16,733 bases of DNA from Rikenellaceae bacterium (GTDB taxonomy: Bacteria; Bacteroidota; Bacteroidia; Bacteroidales; Rikenellaceae). A model generated the notes under the pieces. That model was not told the DNA's origin and did not search any database. It worked only from the letters and a program-made list of their open reading frames with translations. Location of the stretch: assembly GCA_031286025.1 (NCBI GenBank), contig JAITVB010000060.1, forward strand, positions 1 to 16,733, in the 5' to 3' direction. A program made the translations under genes and the position numbers. How positions within the stretch are numbered: position 1 is the first letter of the stretch; each line of letters opens with the position of its first letter. This document shows positions 7,322 to 13,998 of this stretch, piece by piece.

Positions 7322-7329
7322 TACCTTTG
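7322..7329 (+). promoter_or_regulatory. -7 promoter box of ftsY
   Basis: TACCTTTG is a full match to the Bacteroidota -7 consensus TAnnTTTG. It sits 22 bases before the ftsY ATG, so the transcript would start only about 15 bases upstream of the gene. The -33 TTTG box is not clear. The site also shows that ftsY is separable from the lipoprotein gene upstream. Confidence 0.6.
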
Positions 7330-7351
7330 CGTTTTGCAAGTAATCATCGCT

Positions 7352-8326
7352 ATGGGACTGTTCGATTTTTTCTCCAAAAAAGACCAAAATCACAATAACG
7401 AGGAAAAAGAGATCCTCGACCGCGGCCTCGAAAAGACCAAAGAAGGCGTTTTTTCGAAATTGGCGCGTGCAGTAGCCGGGAAATCGCGTGTTGACGACGA
7501 AGTACTCGACAACCTCGAAGAGGTGCTCATCACCTCCGACGTCGGCGTTGAAACCACCGTCGGGATCATTCGTCGCATCGAGGCCCGCGTAGCCCGGGAC
7601 AAATATATGAACGTCGCCGAACTCAACGCCATCCTGCGCGAAGAGATCGCCGCTTTGCTCGAAGAAAACCAGACCAGTGCCGAAGGCGGATTCTTCCGTG
7701 AAAAAACCATCGACGGCCCTTGCGTCATCATGGTCGTCGGCGTCAACGGCGTCGGCAAAACCACCACCATCGGCAAACTCGCCGCACAATGGGTCAAAGC
7801 CGGTAAAAAAGTCTACATCGGCGCCGCCGATACCTTCCGCGCCGCAGCCATCGACCAACTCGCCGTTTGGGGCGAGCGTGCCGGAGCCACCTTAGTGCGC
7901 CAGGAAATGGGTTCCGACCCCGCATCCGTCGCTTTCGACACCCTCACCTCGGCCAAGGCCAACGGCGCCGACATCGTGCTGATCGACACCGCCGGACGGC
8001 TCCACAACAAAATCGGGCTGATGAACGAGCTTACCAAGATCCGAAACGTGATGCAGAAGGTAGTCCCCGACGCCCCCCACGAGGTGATGCTCGTCCTCGA
8101 CGGCTCGACCGGCCAAAACGCCTTCGAACAAGCCAAACAGTTCACCCAGGCCACCCGGGTCACCTCGCTCGCCATCACCAAACTCGACGGAACCGCCAAA
8201 GGCGGAATGGTTATCGGGATCTCCGACCGATTCAAAATCCCCGTCGTATACATCGGCGTCGGCGAAGGTATAAACGACCTCCGGACGTTCAACCGCCAAA
8301 CATTCGTCAACAGCCTCTTCGGATAA
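7352..8326 (+). CDS. ftsY: Signal recognition particle receptor FtsY
   Basis: SRP receptor GTPase that docks ribosome-SRP complexes at the inner membrane and passes nascent membrane proteins to SecYEG. All parts of the NG domain are present in 324 residues: the helical N domain at about 20-110, P-loop GVNGVGKT at 130-137, DTFRAAA at 160-166, DTAGR at 212-216, TKLDGTAKGG at 276-285, and the closing GVGEGINDL. The acidic A domain of E. coli FtsY is missing; the N-terminus MGLFDFFSKK is a short amphipathic helix, which is usual for Bacteroidota. I chose the ATG at 7352, not an upstream TTG, because it gives this conserved start and lies sensibly behind the promoter box. In related genomes rimO often follows ftsY; here a broken glycosyltransferase gene faces it. 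Confidence 0.97.
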   Translation: MGLFDFFSKKDQNHNNEEKEILDRGLEKTKEGVFSKLARAVAGKSRVDDEVLDNLEEVLITSDVGVETTVGIIRRIEARVARDKYMNVAELNAILREEIAALLEENQTSAEGGFFREKTIDGPCVIMVVGVNGVGKTTTIGKLAAQWVKAGKKVYIGAADTFRAAAIDQLAVWGERAGATLVRQEMGSDPASVAFDTLTSAKANGADIVLIDTAGRLHNKIGLMNELTKIRNVMQKVVPDAPHEVMLVLDGSTGQNAFEQAKQFTQATRVTSLAITKLDGTAKGGMVIGISDRFKIPVVYIGVGEGINDLRTFNRQTFVNSLFG

Positions 8327-8390
8327 ATCGGGGTGGATTTTGGCGGAAAGGTAGCCCATGCACTTGGGGCCGTACCTGAAGGAGTGCCAC

Positions 8391-8461
8391 TTTTTGCACG
8401 GGTTTCAGATAACTCAAGAGATGTTATTATCGTTGCAAATTATCTGAAACCTTGCGAAAAA
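8391..8461. repeat. Long imperfect inverted repeat between convergent ftsY and glycosyltransferase
   Basis: The core is a perfect 12-bp inverted repeat, GGTTTCAGATAA at 8401-8412 and TTATCTGAAACC at 8440-8451, separated by 27 A/T-rich bases. Outside it the arms continue, after a five-base mismatch zone, with TTTTT on the left (about 8391-8395) and AAAAA on the right (about 8457-8461). Because T precedes and A follows, it lacks a normal U-tract on either strand. It lies midway in the 176-base gap between convergent genes and may end transcription from both sides; no gene is visible in the gap. Confidence 0.5.
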
Positions 8462-8502
8462 CCGCGGAACAAGGCTGTCTGCGTAAATCTGCTTGACCGG
8501 GA

Positions 8503-9765
8503 TTATCCCTTGTTTTTCCGGCAGAAATAGTCCCCGAGAAAGGAATAGATCTCTCCCGAAGTAATGGCGGATGGCTGAAGGGCGGAATATATCCGGGCGT
8601 ATTCGCCGCCGATGGCCGCTTCGCCGAACTTGTCGGAAAAGCGCCGGATGTGGTTCCTGTCCCATTCTCTGGCGAATATCTCGTTGATGGCTTTCGCCAC
8701 ACTCGTCCGAATGATCTTCCATAATCAGCGCACATCCCGGGTCGTCGAAGTCGGCCGCAGCGTAGACATCGCCGAAAAACATCGCCGGCAACCCCATAGA
8801 ATAGCCTTCGGCCACTGGAAGTCCGAATCCTTCGGAAAGGCTCATCATCGCGACGCAGTGCGACTCGCCCATAAGCTCCAAAATGCGTTCCCTGGGCAAC
8901 TGACCGGGAAAGCGGCACATGTCGTCCACCCCTGCACCGGCGGCCAACCGCTGCAATTCACCGCCCATCGTGTCCTTTCCGGCGAACATCACTTCCAAGC
9001 CTTCTTTGGTTTCGGGGGCTATCGAAGCCAAGGCGCGAATCAACTGCCCTTGGTTTTTGAGTGCGGAAAGGCTGCCCGCACAAATGATCCGTTTCTTCCG
9101 TGCTTTGTTTAGAGCGGAGCAGGCTCCCACTTTTATCGGGTTAAGCACGACTTTCAGCGATTCGATGTCGCGGCCGCCGCTGATGTACTGCTCGACAACC
9201 TTTTTCATCCCGCTGCTCACGACCGAAACCACGACACTGGCCCGGACAAGAAAACTCAACGCGTCGAATTCGAATTTCTTTTCGAACCCCGTAAGGGCGA
9301 CGGTTTCGCTAAGCGAATAGAGACCGTGGGCGGTAAGCATAAGCCGACAGCCGCTTCTGACGGCCGAGACGATCATGGGTATGTTGGCCCCATCAGACCG
9401 TGGATGTGGATTATGTCGGGCTTCAGACGCCTGATCACACCGTCGGCGTATCCCCCGAAAACGAAGTATTTGAGCAGTTCGAACCGCCTGCTTAATTTCA
9501 CTTCCCGGACACCGCAGGCATACTTTATGCCGCGCAGTATGTCGCCCGGTCTTATGCTTTTCAGCACATCCGGTAGCCGCCGCCTAACGATGGTGTAATC
9601 GCCGCATCGGATCTCATCGTTCCAGAAGCAGGTGTTATAGATATACACACTGTTATTCCGGCCCGTGATCCCGGCAAGATGCTCGACGCAGAGGGCGTAG
9701 CCGGTTTCCTGGGTATTACGTCTGCCTGCGCAGGAAAACCCTGCTGTGAGGAAAAGTATCTTCAT
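8503..9765 (-). pseudogene. GT4-family glycosyltransferase broken by two frameshifts
   Basis: A retaining GT-B glycosyltransferase of about 420 residues if repaired. The first fragment (9765-9373) starts MKILFLTAGFSCAG and carries a normal N-terminal Rossmann end, IIHIHGLMGPTYP, then stops. The second frame resumes at 9376 with IVSAVRSGCRLMLTAHGLYSL, which reads on naturally; a single base seems lost at about 9376-9378. The second fragment holds ICAGSLSALKNQGQLIRAL and the donor-sugar motif SEGFGLPVAEGYSMG, then leaves frame at about 8700: after HSDE one extra T restores VAKAINEIFARE and a C-terminus ending CRKNKG at 8503. The gene lies 59 bases after coaBC on the same strand. Its likely role would be in surface glycan synthesis. 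Two independent sequencing errors are the alternative. Confidence 0.85.
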
Positions 9766-9829
9766 AGGTGCCGCTATGGAGGTTACTCTATTTTAACAAG
9801 ACCGTTCAATGTCTGCGCGGTCACCTATG
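9763..9829. repeat. Inverted repeat spanning the coaBC stop and glycosyltransferase start
   Basis: CATAGGTGCCGC at 9763-9774 pairs with GCGG at 9817-9820 plus CACCTATG at 9822-9829, with one bulged T at 9821. The arms include the start codon of the glycosyltransferase and the stop codon of coaBC. In the minus-strand RNA this is a 12-bp stem with a 42-base loop. It could be an attenuator, a terminator without U-tract, or an insertion scar. Confidence 0.4.
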
Positions 9830-11036
9830 CCTCGTCTTCGGCGAGCAGTTCTTCGAGGCGGTCGGTGATGTTGTTTGCCGCTTGGGGTTTGGATTGGAGG
9901 GGGTAGGGGGTCCAACGGCCTTTTTTGTCGAGGATCTCGATTTGGTTGGTGTCGTGACCGAAACCGGCTCCGGGGTTCTGGAGGGAGTTGAGGACGATCA
10001 GATCGAGGTTTTTGCGCACAAGTTTTTGGTGGGCGTTTTCCTTTTCGTTATTGGTTTCGAGGGCGAAGCCGACGAGGATTTGGCCGGGGCGTTTTTGTTG
10101 TCCGAGTTCGGCGGCGATGTCGGGGGTGCGGGTGAGTTCGAGGATCCATTCACCGGCCGATTTTTTAATCTTTTGATCCGCAGGATTTGCGGGGGTGTAG
10201 TCGGCGACGGCGGCGCAGAGGACGGCGGCGTCCGACGATGGAAAAAGTCCTGAGGCGGCGGCATACATTTCCCGGGCCGACAAGGCTTTTACGACTTTTA
10301 TCGACGGATTTTTGAGTTGGGCGGTGGCTTGTCCGGTAACGAGGGTCACCTCGGCGCCGCGGTCGGCCAAAGTGTCGGCCAAGGTGTAGCCCATTTTGCC
10401 GGTCGAATAATTGGATATGAAGCGTACCGGGTCGATCGGTTCGACGGTGGCGCCGGCCGTAACGAGGATTCGTTTACCGGCCAATGTTCTTTTTTTCGAA
10501 AAGAAATCCGTCAGGTAAGCGACGATGGCTTCGGGTTCTTTCATCCTGCCTTTGCCGGTGAGGCCGCTAGCGAGTTCGCCGTTGGCGGGTTCGATGATGT
10601 GGTTGCCCCACTTGCGCAGGGTGTCGAGGTTGCGCCGGGTCGAGGGGTGGCGATACATGTCGAGATCCATTGCCGGGGCGACGAAAACCGGGCACTTGGC
10701 CGAGAGAAAGGAGGTGACCAACAGGTTATCGGCCACGCCGCCCGCCATTTTACCGATCGTATTGGCCGTGGCAGGGGCGATCAACAGGGCGTCGGCCCAC
10801 TCTCCGAGGCTGACATGCGAGTTCCACGTACCGTTCTCGGGATTGAAAAATTCGACCGCGATCGGATTTTTCGACAGGGTGGCCAACGTGAGGGGCGTGA
10901 TGAATTCCTTGGCCAGAGCAGTCATCACAACCCTGACTTCGGCCCTCTCTTTCACCAATAAACGAATGAGCATCGCGGCCTTATAAGCTGCGATGCTGCC
11001 CGTTACCCCGAGAATGATCTTTTTGCCCTGAAGCAT
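9825..11036 (-). CDS. coaBC: Bifunctional phosphopantothenoylcysteine synthetase/decarboxylase CoaBC
   Basis: Catalyses two steps of coenzyme A synthesis: 4'-phosphopantothenate plus cysteine to phosphopantothenoylcysteine, then decarboxylation to 4'-phosphopantetheine. The N-terminal flavoprotein (CoaC) domain shows GSIAAYKA at 13-20, catalytic His74 in NSHVSLGEW, PATANTIGKM at 88-97 and PAMDLDMY at 121-128. The position of the catalytic Cys in the E. coli substrate-recognition clamp reads Ser (LASGLTGKGRM, 155-165), a change I recall in other Bacteroidota. The CoaB domain begins near 187 with ILVTAGATVEPID, followed by SNYSTGKMGY (208-217), AAVADYTP (275-282) and the lysine motif KIKK at 289-292. 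The 403-residue length is normal. It lies 71 bases after rpoZ on the same strand, a common Bacteroidales order. Confidence 0.96.
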   Translation of the reverse strand: MLQGKKIILGVTGSIAAYKAAMLIRLLVKERAEVRVVMTALAKEFITPLTLATLSKNPIAVEFFNPENGTWNSHVSLGEWADALLIAPATANTIGKMAGGVADNLLVTSFLSAKCPVFVAPAMDLDMYRHPSTRRNLDTLRKWGNHIIEPANGELASGLTGKGRMKEPEAIVAYLTDFFSKKRTLAGKRILVTAGATVEPIDPVRFISNYSTGKMGYTLADTLADRGAEVTLVTGQATAQLKNPSIKVVKALSAREMYAAASGLFPSSDAAVLCAAVADYTPANPADQKIKKSAGEWILELTRTPDIAAELGQQKRPGQILVGFALETNNEKENAHQKLVRKNLDLIVLNSLQNPGAGFGHDTNQIEILDKKGRWTPYPLQSKPQAANNITDRLEELLAEDEA

Positions 11037-11054
11037 TGTGAAAGGTTTAAAGGC

Positions 11055-11098
11055 GAATCGTTTGGATCAACGGGCTAACGCGCTGACCCAAACGATTC
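11055..11098. terminator. Hairpin between rpoZ and coaBC; terminator or attenuator
   Basis: GAATCGTTTGGATCA at 11055-11069 pairs with TGACCCAAACGATTC at 11084-11098 with one A-C mismatch, leaving a 14-base loop. On the minus strand the hairpin begins ten bases after the rpoZ stop and is followed by a weak T-containing stretch (GCCTTTAAACCTTT). It fits a partial terminator that lowers read-through into coaBC. Confidence 0.55.
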
Positions 11099-11107
11099 CG
11101 GGACGTG

Positions 11108-11428
11108 CTATACTTCGTCTTTGCGCCGGAAATAAATTCCCCCTTCCAGAAATTCCTCGGTAGCCACGAGTGTCGGCTTGGGCATCCGTTCGTAGTATTT
11201 CGAAATTTCGATCTGCTCGCGGTTTTCGAAGGTCTCCTCAAGCGAGTCGTTGACGGTCGAGAATTCGGACAGTTTTTTGCTCAGCTCCTGTTTCACCTCG
11301 TTGCTCACCTGGTTGGCCCGGCGGGAGATAACCGAAACCGATTCGTAGATGTTACCGGTCTGCGCATCGAGATCGGTCAGGTTGCGCGTCACGGTGTTGG
11401 TCGGAACGGCGTTTTTCTTTGCTTCCAT
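11108..11428 (-). CDS. rpoZ: DNA-directed RNA polymerase omega subunit (Bacteroidota type)
   Basis: The small subunit that wraps the beta' C-terminus and helps RNA polymerase assemble. The 106-residue protein matches the Bacteroidota version: a divergent N-terminus, then TVTRNLTDLDAQTGNIYE at about 12-29, the omega core ISRRANQVSNEVKQELSKKL at about 34-53, and the group-specific tail ENREQIEISKYYERMPKP near 68-85 followed by EEFLEGGIYFRRK. Start ATG and length agree with this group. It begins 15 bases after bamD on the same strand, so both are probably co-transcribed, and a hairpin separates it from coaBC. Confidence 0.93.
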   Translation of the reverse strand: MEAKKNAVPTNTVTRNLTDLDAQTGNIYESVSVISRRANQVSNEVKQELSKKLSEFSTVNDSLEETFENREQIEISKYYERMPKPTLVATEEFLEGGIYFRRKDEV

Positions 11429-11443
11429 AACTGTTGCGTCGGA

Positions 11444-12337
11444 TTATTTTAAGGCTGTGGCTTCGCCGGCGGGTTCTTCTTCCGCGGCGGGGTTGTATTG
11501 TTTGAGGGCCTGCTGCACGTCGTCGTACATTTTCACAGACTCTTTCATGTATTTCGTGGCAGGGTATTCCGAGATCAGATTATAATAGTAGTCGACCATG
11601 TCGAGATAGCGGGTGTGCTGCATCGCCTCGATGCTGTTGATCGCATAGAGATAGGCCGATCTGGTCAGCAGAAAGAGTATCTCTTCGCGGTGGTTGGTTT
11701 CGGGATAGTCCTCAAGGGCGGTGTTGAACGCATGGATGGCCGAGTTGTAATACCCGATATTATAATAGACTTTGGCGTTGAGCAACGATTTGTCCCACAG
11801 TTTCTGAACCAGTTCGTCGATGTATTCGAGCACCTGTTCGCGTTTGTTGCTGTTGGGGTAGCGACCCAGGTATTCGGTAAAGGAAAGGATCGCCATCTTC
11901 GAGGGCGACTGGTCGCGGTCGGCCGGGGGCGAGGCGTAGTAGTAGCCCATCGCGATCAGGTATTCGGCCTCTTCGATGAAAGGGCTGCGCCCGAATTTGC
12001 GGCGGAAAGCGTTGAACTGCTCGGCACTTGTTTCGAAATCGCCCATGCGGAAACTGCAGATGGCCGAGTAGAAACTGATCGTGTCTTCGCGCAGCGTCCC
12101 GGCATAGTAGGCCGAAACGGTGTTGAACAGGTAGAGGGCCTTTTCGTTACGTTTGGCCTGGTAGTAGTCGATGGCCGTTTTGTACATCAGTTCCTGATCG
12201 TTGCTCTTGAGAACCTTGTTGTACGAAAACGACAAGGCGTCCCGGCTGCTCTTGAGGCCCCGCTTGATGAGGCCGCACGAAGCGAACAGGACACACACAA
12301 CGATCACAAAACACAATGCGCTGACTCTTGGTCTCAT
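11444..12337 (-). CDS. bamD: Outer membrane protein assembly factor BamD (lipoprotein)
   Basis: Lipoprotein partner of BamA in the outer-membrane beta-barrel assembly machine. The N-terminus has a basic start, a hydrophobic core (ALCFVIVVCVLFASC) and a lipobox with Cys21. The remainder of the 297 residues is helical TPR repeats: YYQAKRNEKALYLFNTV, FYSAICSFRMGDFETSAEQFNAF, EYLIAMGYYY, then KVYYNIGYYNSAIHAFNTALEDYP and YNLISEYPATKYMKESVKMYDD. The spacing of Tyr/Ala/Pro at helix turns is typical of YfiO/BamD. A Glu/Ala-rich tail ends the protein. It is the first gene of the bamD-rpoZ-coaBC series and starts in a divergent gap shared with the PLP enzyme. Confidence 0.93.
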   Translation of the reverse strand: MRPRVSALCFVIVVCVLFASCGLIKRGLKSSRDALSFSYNKVLKSNDQELMYKTAIDYYQAKRNEKALYLFNTVSAYYAGTLREDTISFYSAICSFRMGDFETSAEQFNAFRRKFGRSPFIEEAEYLIAMGYYYASPPADRDQSPSKMAILSFTEYLGRYPNSNKREQVLEYIDELVQKLWDKSLLNAKVYYNIGYYNSAIHAFNTALEDYPETNHREEILFLLTRSAYLYAINSIEAMQHTRYLDMVDYYYNLISEYPATKYMKESVKMYDDVQQALKQYNPAAEEEPAGEATALK

Positions 12338-12377
12338 TTCTTTCCCGGGGTTTTAGGCGGTGCGCTGCAAAACGGCA

Positions 12378-12385
12378 CAAAGTTA
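12378..12385 (-). promoter_or_regulatory. -7 promoter box of bamD
   Basis: Minus strand reads TAACTTTG, a full match to TAnnTTTG. It lies 41-48 bases before the bamD ATG and would give a leader of about 34 bases. The -33 box is not clear. Confidence 0.5.
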
Positions 12386-12448
12386 CGTAATTTTAACGAG
12401 CCGAGAAAAAATATATTGCATTTTCTTCCAGTTATCACAAAAAGGTTG

Positions 12449-12456
12449 TACTTTTA
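12449..12456 (+). promoter_or_regulatory. Possible -7 box of the PLP acyltransferase gene
   Basis: TACTTTTA differs from the Bacteroidota TAnnTTTG box at the last base. It is about 85 bases before the preferred GTG start and 36 before an in-frame ATG at 12492. No clear -33 element. It shares a roughly 200-base divergent gap with the bamD promoter. Confidence 0.3.
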
Positions 12457-12542
12457 CACCGCTAAAGAAATGCCTTTCCCGGTTCGAATACATGCTTCCG
12501 GGATTTTCGCAGAAGGCTAAAAAACCTTTAAAAACAAGGATC

Positions 12543-13793
12543 GTGGATATTTTCGACAGGATCAAAAAACATTCCGGCGGGCCGATCGGCAAGTACCAGG
12601 CCCAGGGTCACGGATATTTTACTTTCCCGAAACTCGAAGGCCCCATCGGGCCGCGGATGCAGTTCCGCGGACGCGAAGTCCTGAACTGGAGCCTCAACAA
12701 CTACCTCGGGTTGGCCAACCACCCCGAAGTGCGCAAGGCCGACGCCGAAGGCGCCGCTCAATTCGGTCTGGCTGCCCCGATGGGTGCCCGCATGATGAGC
12801 GGACAGACCCAATGGCATGAAGAACTCGAACGCCGTTTGGCTGCTTTCGAAAAGAAGGAGGACGCTTTCCTGCTCAACTTCGGCTATCAGGGGATGATCT
12901 CGGTGATCGACACCCTGCTGACTCGCCATGACGTGGTGGTCTACGACTCCGAGTCCCACGCCTGCATCATCGACGGGTTGCGCCTGTTCCCGGGCAAGCG
13001 TTTCGTTTACCCGCATAACGATATCGACAATTGCCGCAAGCAGCTCGAACGTGCCACCAAAATGGTCGAAGAAACCGGCGGCGGTATCCTGCTCGTCACC
13101 GAGGGCGTCTTCGGAATGAAGGGCGACCTCGGCAAACTCAACGAAATCGTCAAACTGAAAAAGGATTTTGACTTCCGCATCCTGGTCGACGACGCCCACG
13201 GCTTCGGCACGATGGGGCCGAACGGCCGCGGTACGTCGGAACATTTCGGCGTGATGGACGACATAGACCTCTACTTCGGTACTTTCGCCAAGTCGATGGC
13301 CGGCATCGGGGGCTTTATCTCGGGTTCGAAATATATTATCGACTTCCTGCGCTACAACATGCGTTCGCAAACCTATGCCAAGTCGCTGCCCATGCCGATG
13401 GTGATCAGGTTGCTCAAACGCCTCGAATTGATCGAAGCGCACCCCGAATACCGCCGGCAGCTCTGGACCATCGTCAACGCTATCCAACAAGGTTTCCGCG
13501 ATCACGGTTTCGAGATCGGCGGCACCCTTTCACCCGTCACTCCGGTTTACATGAAAGGCGGCGTCGAAGAAGCCACCAACATCGTGGTCGACCTGCGCGA
13601 AAATTTCGACTTGTTTTGTTCCGTCGTTGTCTACCCGGTGATCCCGAAGGGTGAAATCATTCTGCGCATCATCCCCACCGCTGTACACACCCTCGACGAT
13701 GTAAAATACACCCTCGAATGCTTCAACAAATGCCGTAACAAGCTCGAATCGGGCGAATATCTCAAGCCCGTTCCCTTTATGGCCGAAAAATAA
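12543..13793 (+). CDS. Alpha-oxoamine synthase: serine palmitoyltransferase or cysteate acyltransferase type
   Basis: A fold-type I PLP enzyme that joins an acyl thioester to an amino acid with loss of CO2. With the GTG start the 416 residues show SESHACIIDG at 136-145 (His139 stacks on PLP), VDDAHGFGTMG at 215-225 and TFAKSMAG at 247-254 with PLP-binding Lys250. The segments LNNYLGLANHPEV, MGARMMSGQT and a late VVYPVIPKGE recall a conserved Bacteroidota subgroup distinct from the Sphingobacterium-type SPT I remember (TGCAGSRFLNGT in place of MGARMMSGQT). Alistipes makes sulfonolipids through a cysteate acyl-ACP transferase (SulA), so that role is a serious candidate; SPT or 2-amino-3-ketobutyrate CoA ligase are alternatives. 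GTG at 12543 follows an A-rich stretch and precedes the conserved region; ATG at 12492 would add 17 residues. tRNA-Arg follows. Confidence 0.85.
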   Translation: MDIFDRIKKHSGGPIGKYQAQGHGYFTFPKLEGPIGPRMQFRGREVLNWSLNNYLGLANHPEVRKADAEGAAQFGLAAPMGARMMSGQTQWHEELERRLAAFEKKEDAFLLNFGYQGMISVIDTLLTRHDVVVYDSESHACIIDGLRLFPGKRFVYPHNDIDNCRKQLERATKMVEETGGGILLVTEGVFGMKGDLGKLNEIVKLKKDFDFRILVDDAHGFGTMGPNGRGTSEHFGVMDDIDLYFGTFAKSMAGIGGFISGSKYIIDFLRYNMRSQTYAKSLPMPMVIRLLKRLELIEAHPEYRRQLWTIVNAIQQGFRDHGFEIGGTLSPVTPVYMKGGVEEATNIVVDLRENFDLFCSVVVYPVIPKGEIILRIIPTAVHTLDDVKYTLECFNKCRNKLESGEYLKPVPFMAEK

Positions 13794-13851
13794 GTCGAGC
13801 GCTTGCCGGGGCCGGGATTAGGCACGACCCGTTCCCCGTCGCCGATTTCAA

Positions 13852-13923
13852 GGCTGCGTAGTTCAAAGGATAGAATGCCAGATTCCGGTTCTGGTGATAT
13901 GGGTTCGAATCCCGTCGCGGTCA
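13852..13923 (+). tRNA. tRNA-Arg(CCG)
   Basis: A full cloverleaf can be folded. The acceptor is GGCTGCG with CGCGGTC (two G-U pairs) and discriminator A at 13923; the D stem is GTTC/GAAT; the anticodon stem CCAGA/TCTGG encloses loop TTCCGGT, anticodon CCG; the variable loop is four bases; the T stem ATGGG/CCCGT encloses TTCGAAT. It decodes CGG. CCA is not encoded. It lies 58 bases after the PLP enzyme gene, and no separate promoter is clear. Confidence 0.95.
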
Positions 13924-13940
13924 CATGATAAGGCTTTGCA

Positions 13941-13986
13941 CAGTCTCCTGCCGGTACTTTTTACAAAAAGTGCCGGCAGGAGACTG
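13941..13986. terminator. 22-bp hairpin, probable bidirectional terminator after tRNA-Arg
   Basis: Bases 13941-13962 pair with 13965-13986 across 22 positions with one T-G pair, starting CAGTCTCCTGCCGG and ending at a TTTTT/AAAAA stretch around a two-base centre. It stands between the convergent tRNA-Arg and S9 peptidase genes. A short T-rich stretch (TTTGTGTT) follows on the plus strand. The length and near perfection are unusual for a simple terminator. Confidence 0.7.
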
Positions 13987-13998
13987 TTTGTGTTAACC

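Noticed and set aside
7025-7858. Minus-strand open frame across the lipoprotein end and ftsY start
   Set aside because: It crosses two confident plus-strand genes and is Asp/Gly/Phe-rich shadow sequence.
8333-8530. 65-codon plus-strand frame after ftsY
   Set aside because: It runs over the inverted repeat and into the repaired end of the glycosyltransferase; no family resemblance.
10317-10961. Plus-strand open frame opposite coaBC
   Set aside because: Gly/Arg/His-rich mirror of CoaBC without recognisable motifs.
11498-12520. Plus-strand open frame of 340 codons opposite bamD
   Set aside because: It is antisense to a well-supported BamD and is dominated by Val, Phe, His and Gly with no domain.
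12528-13505. Minus-strand open frame of 325 codons opposite the PLP enzyme
   Set aside because: Antisense to a gene with all PLP-binding residues; composition is typical of a shadow frame.
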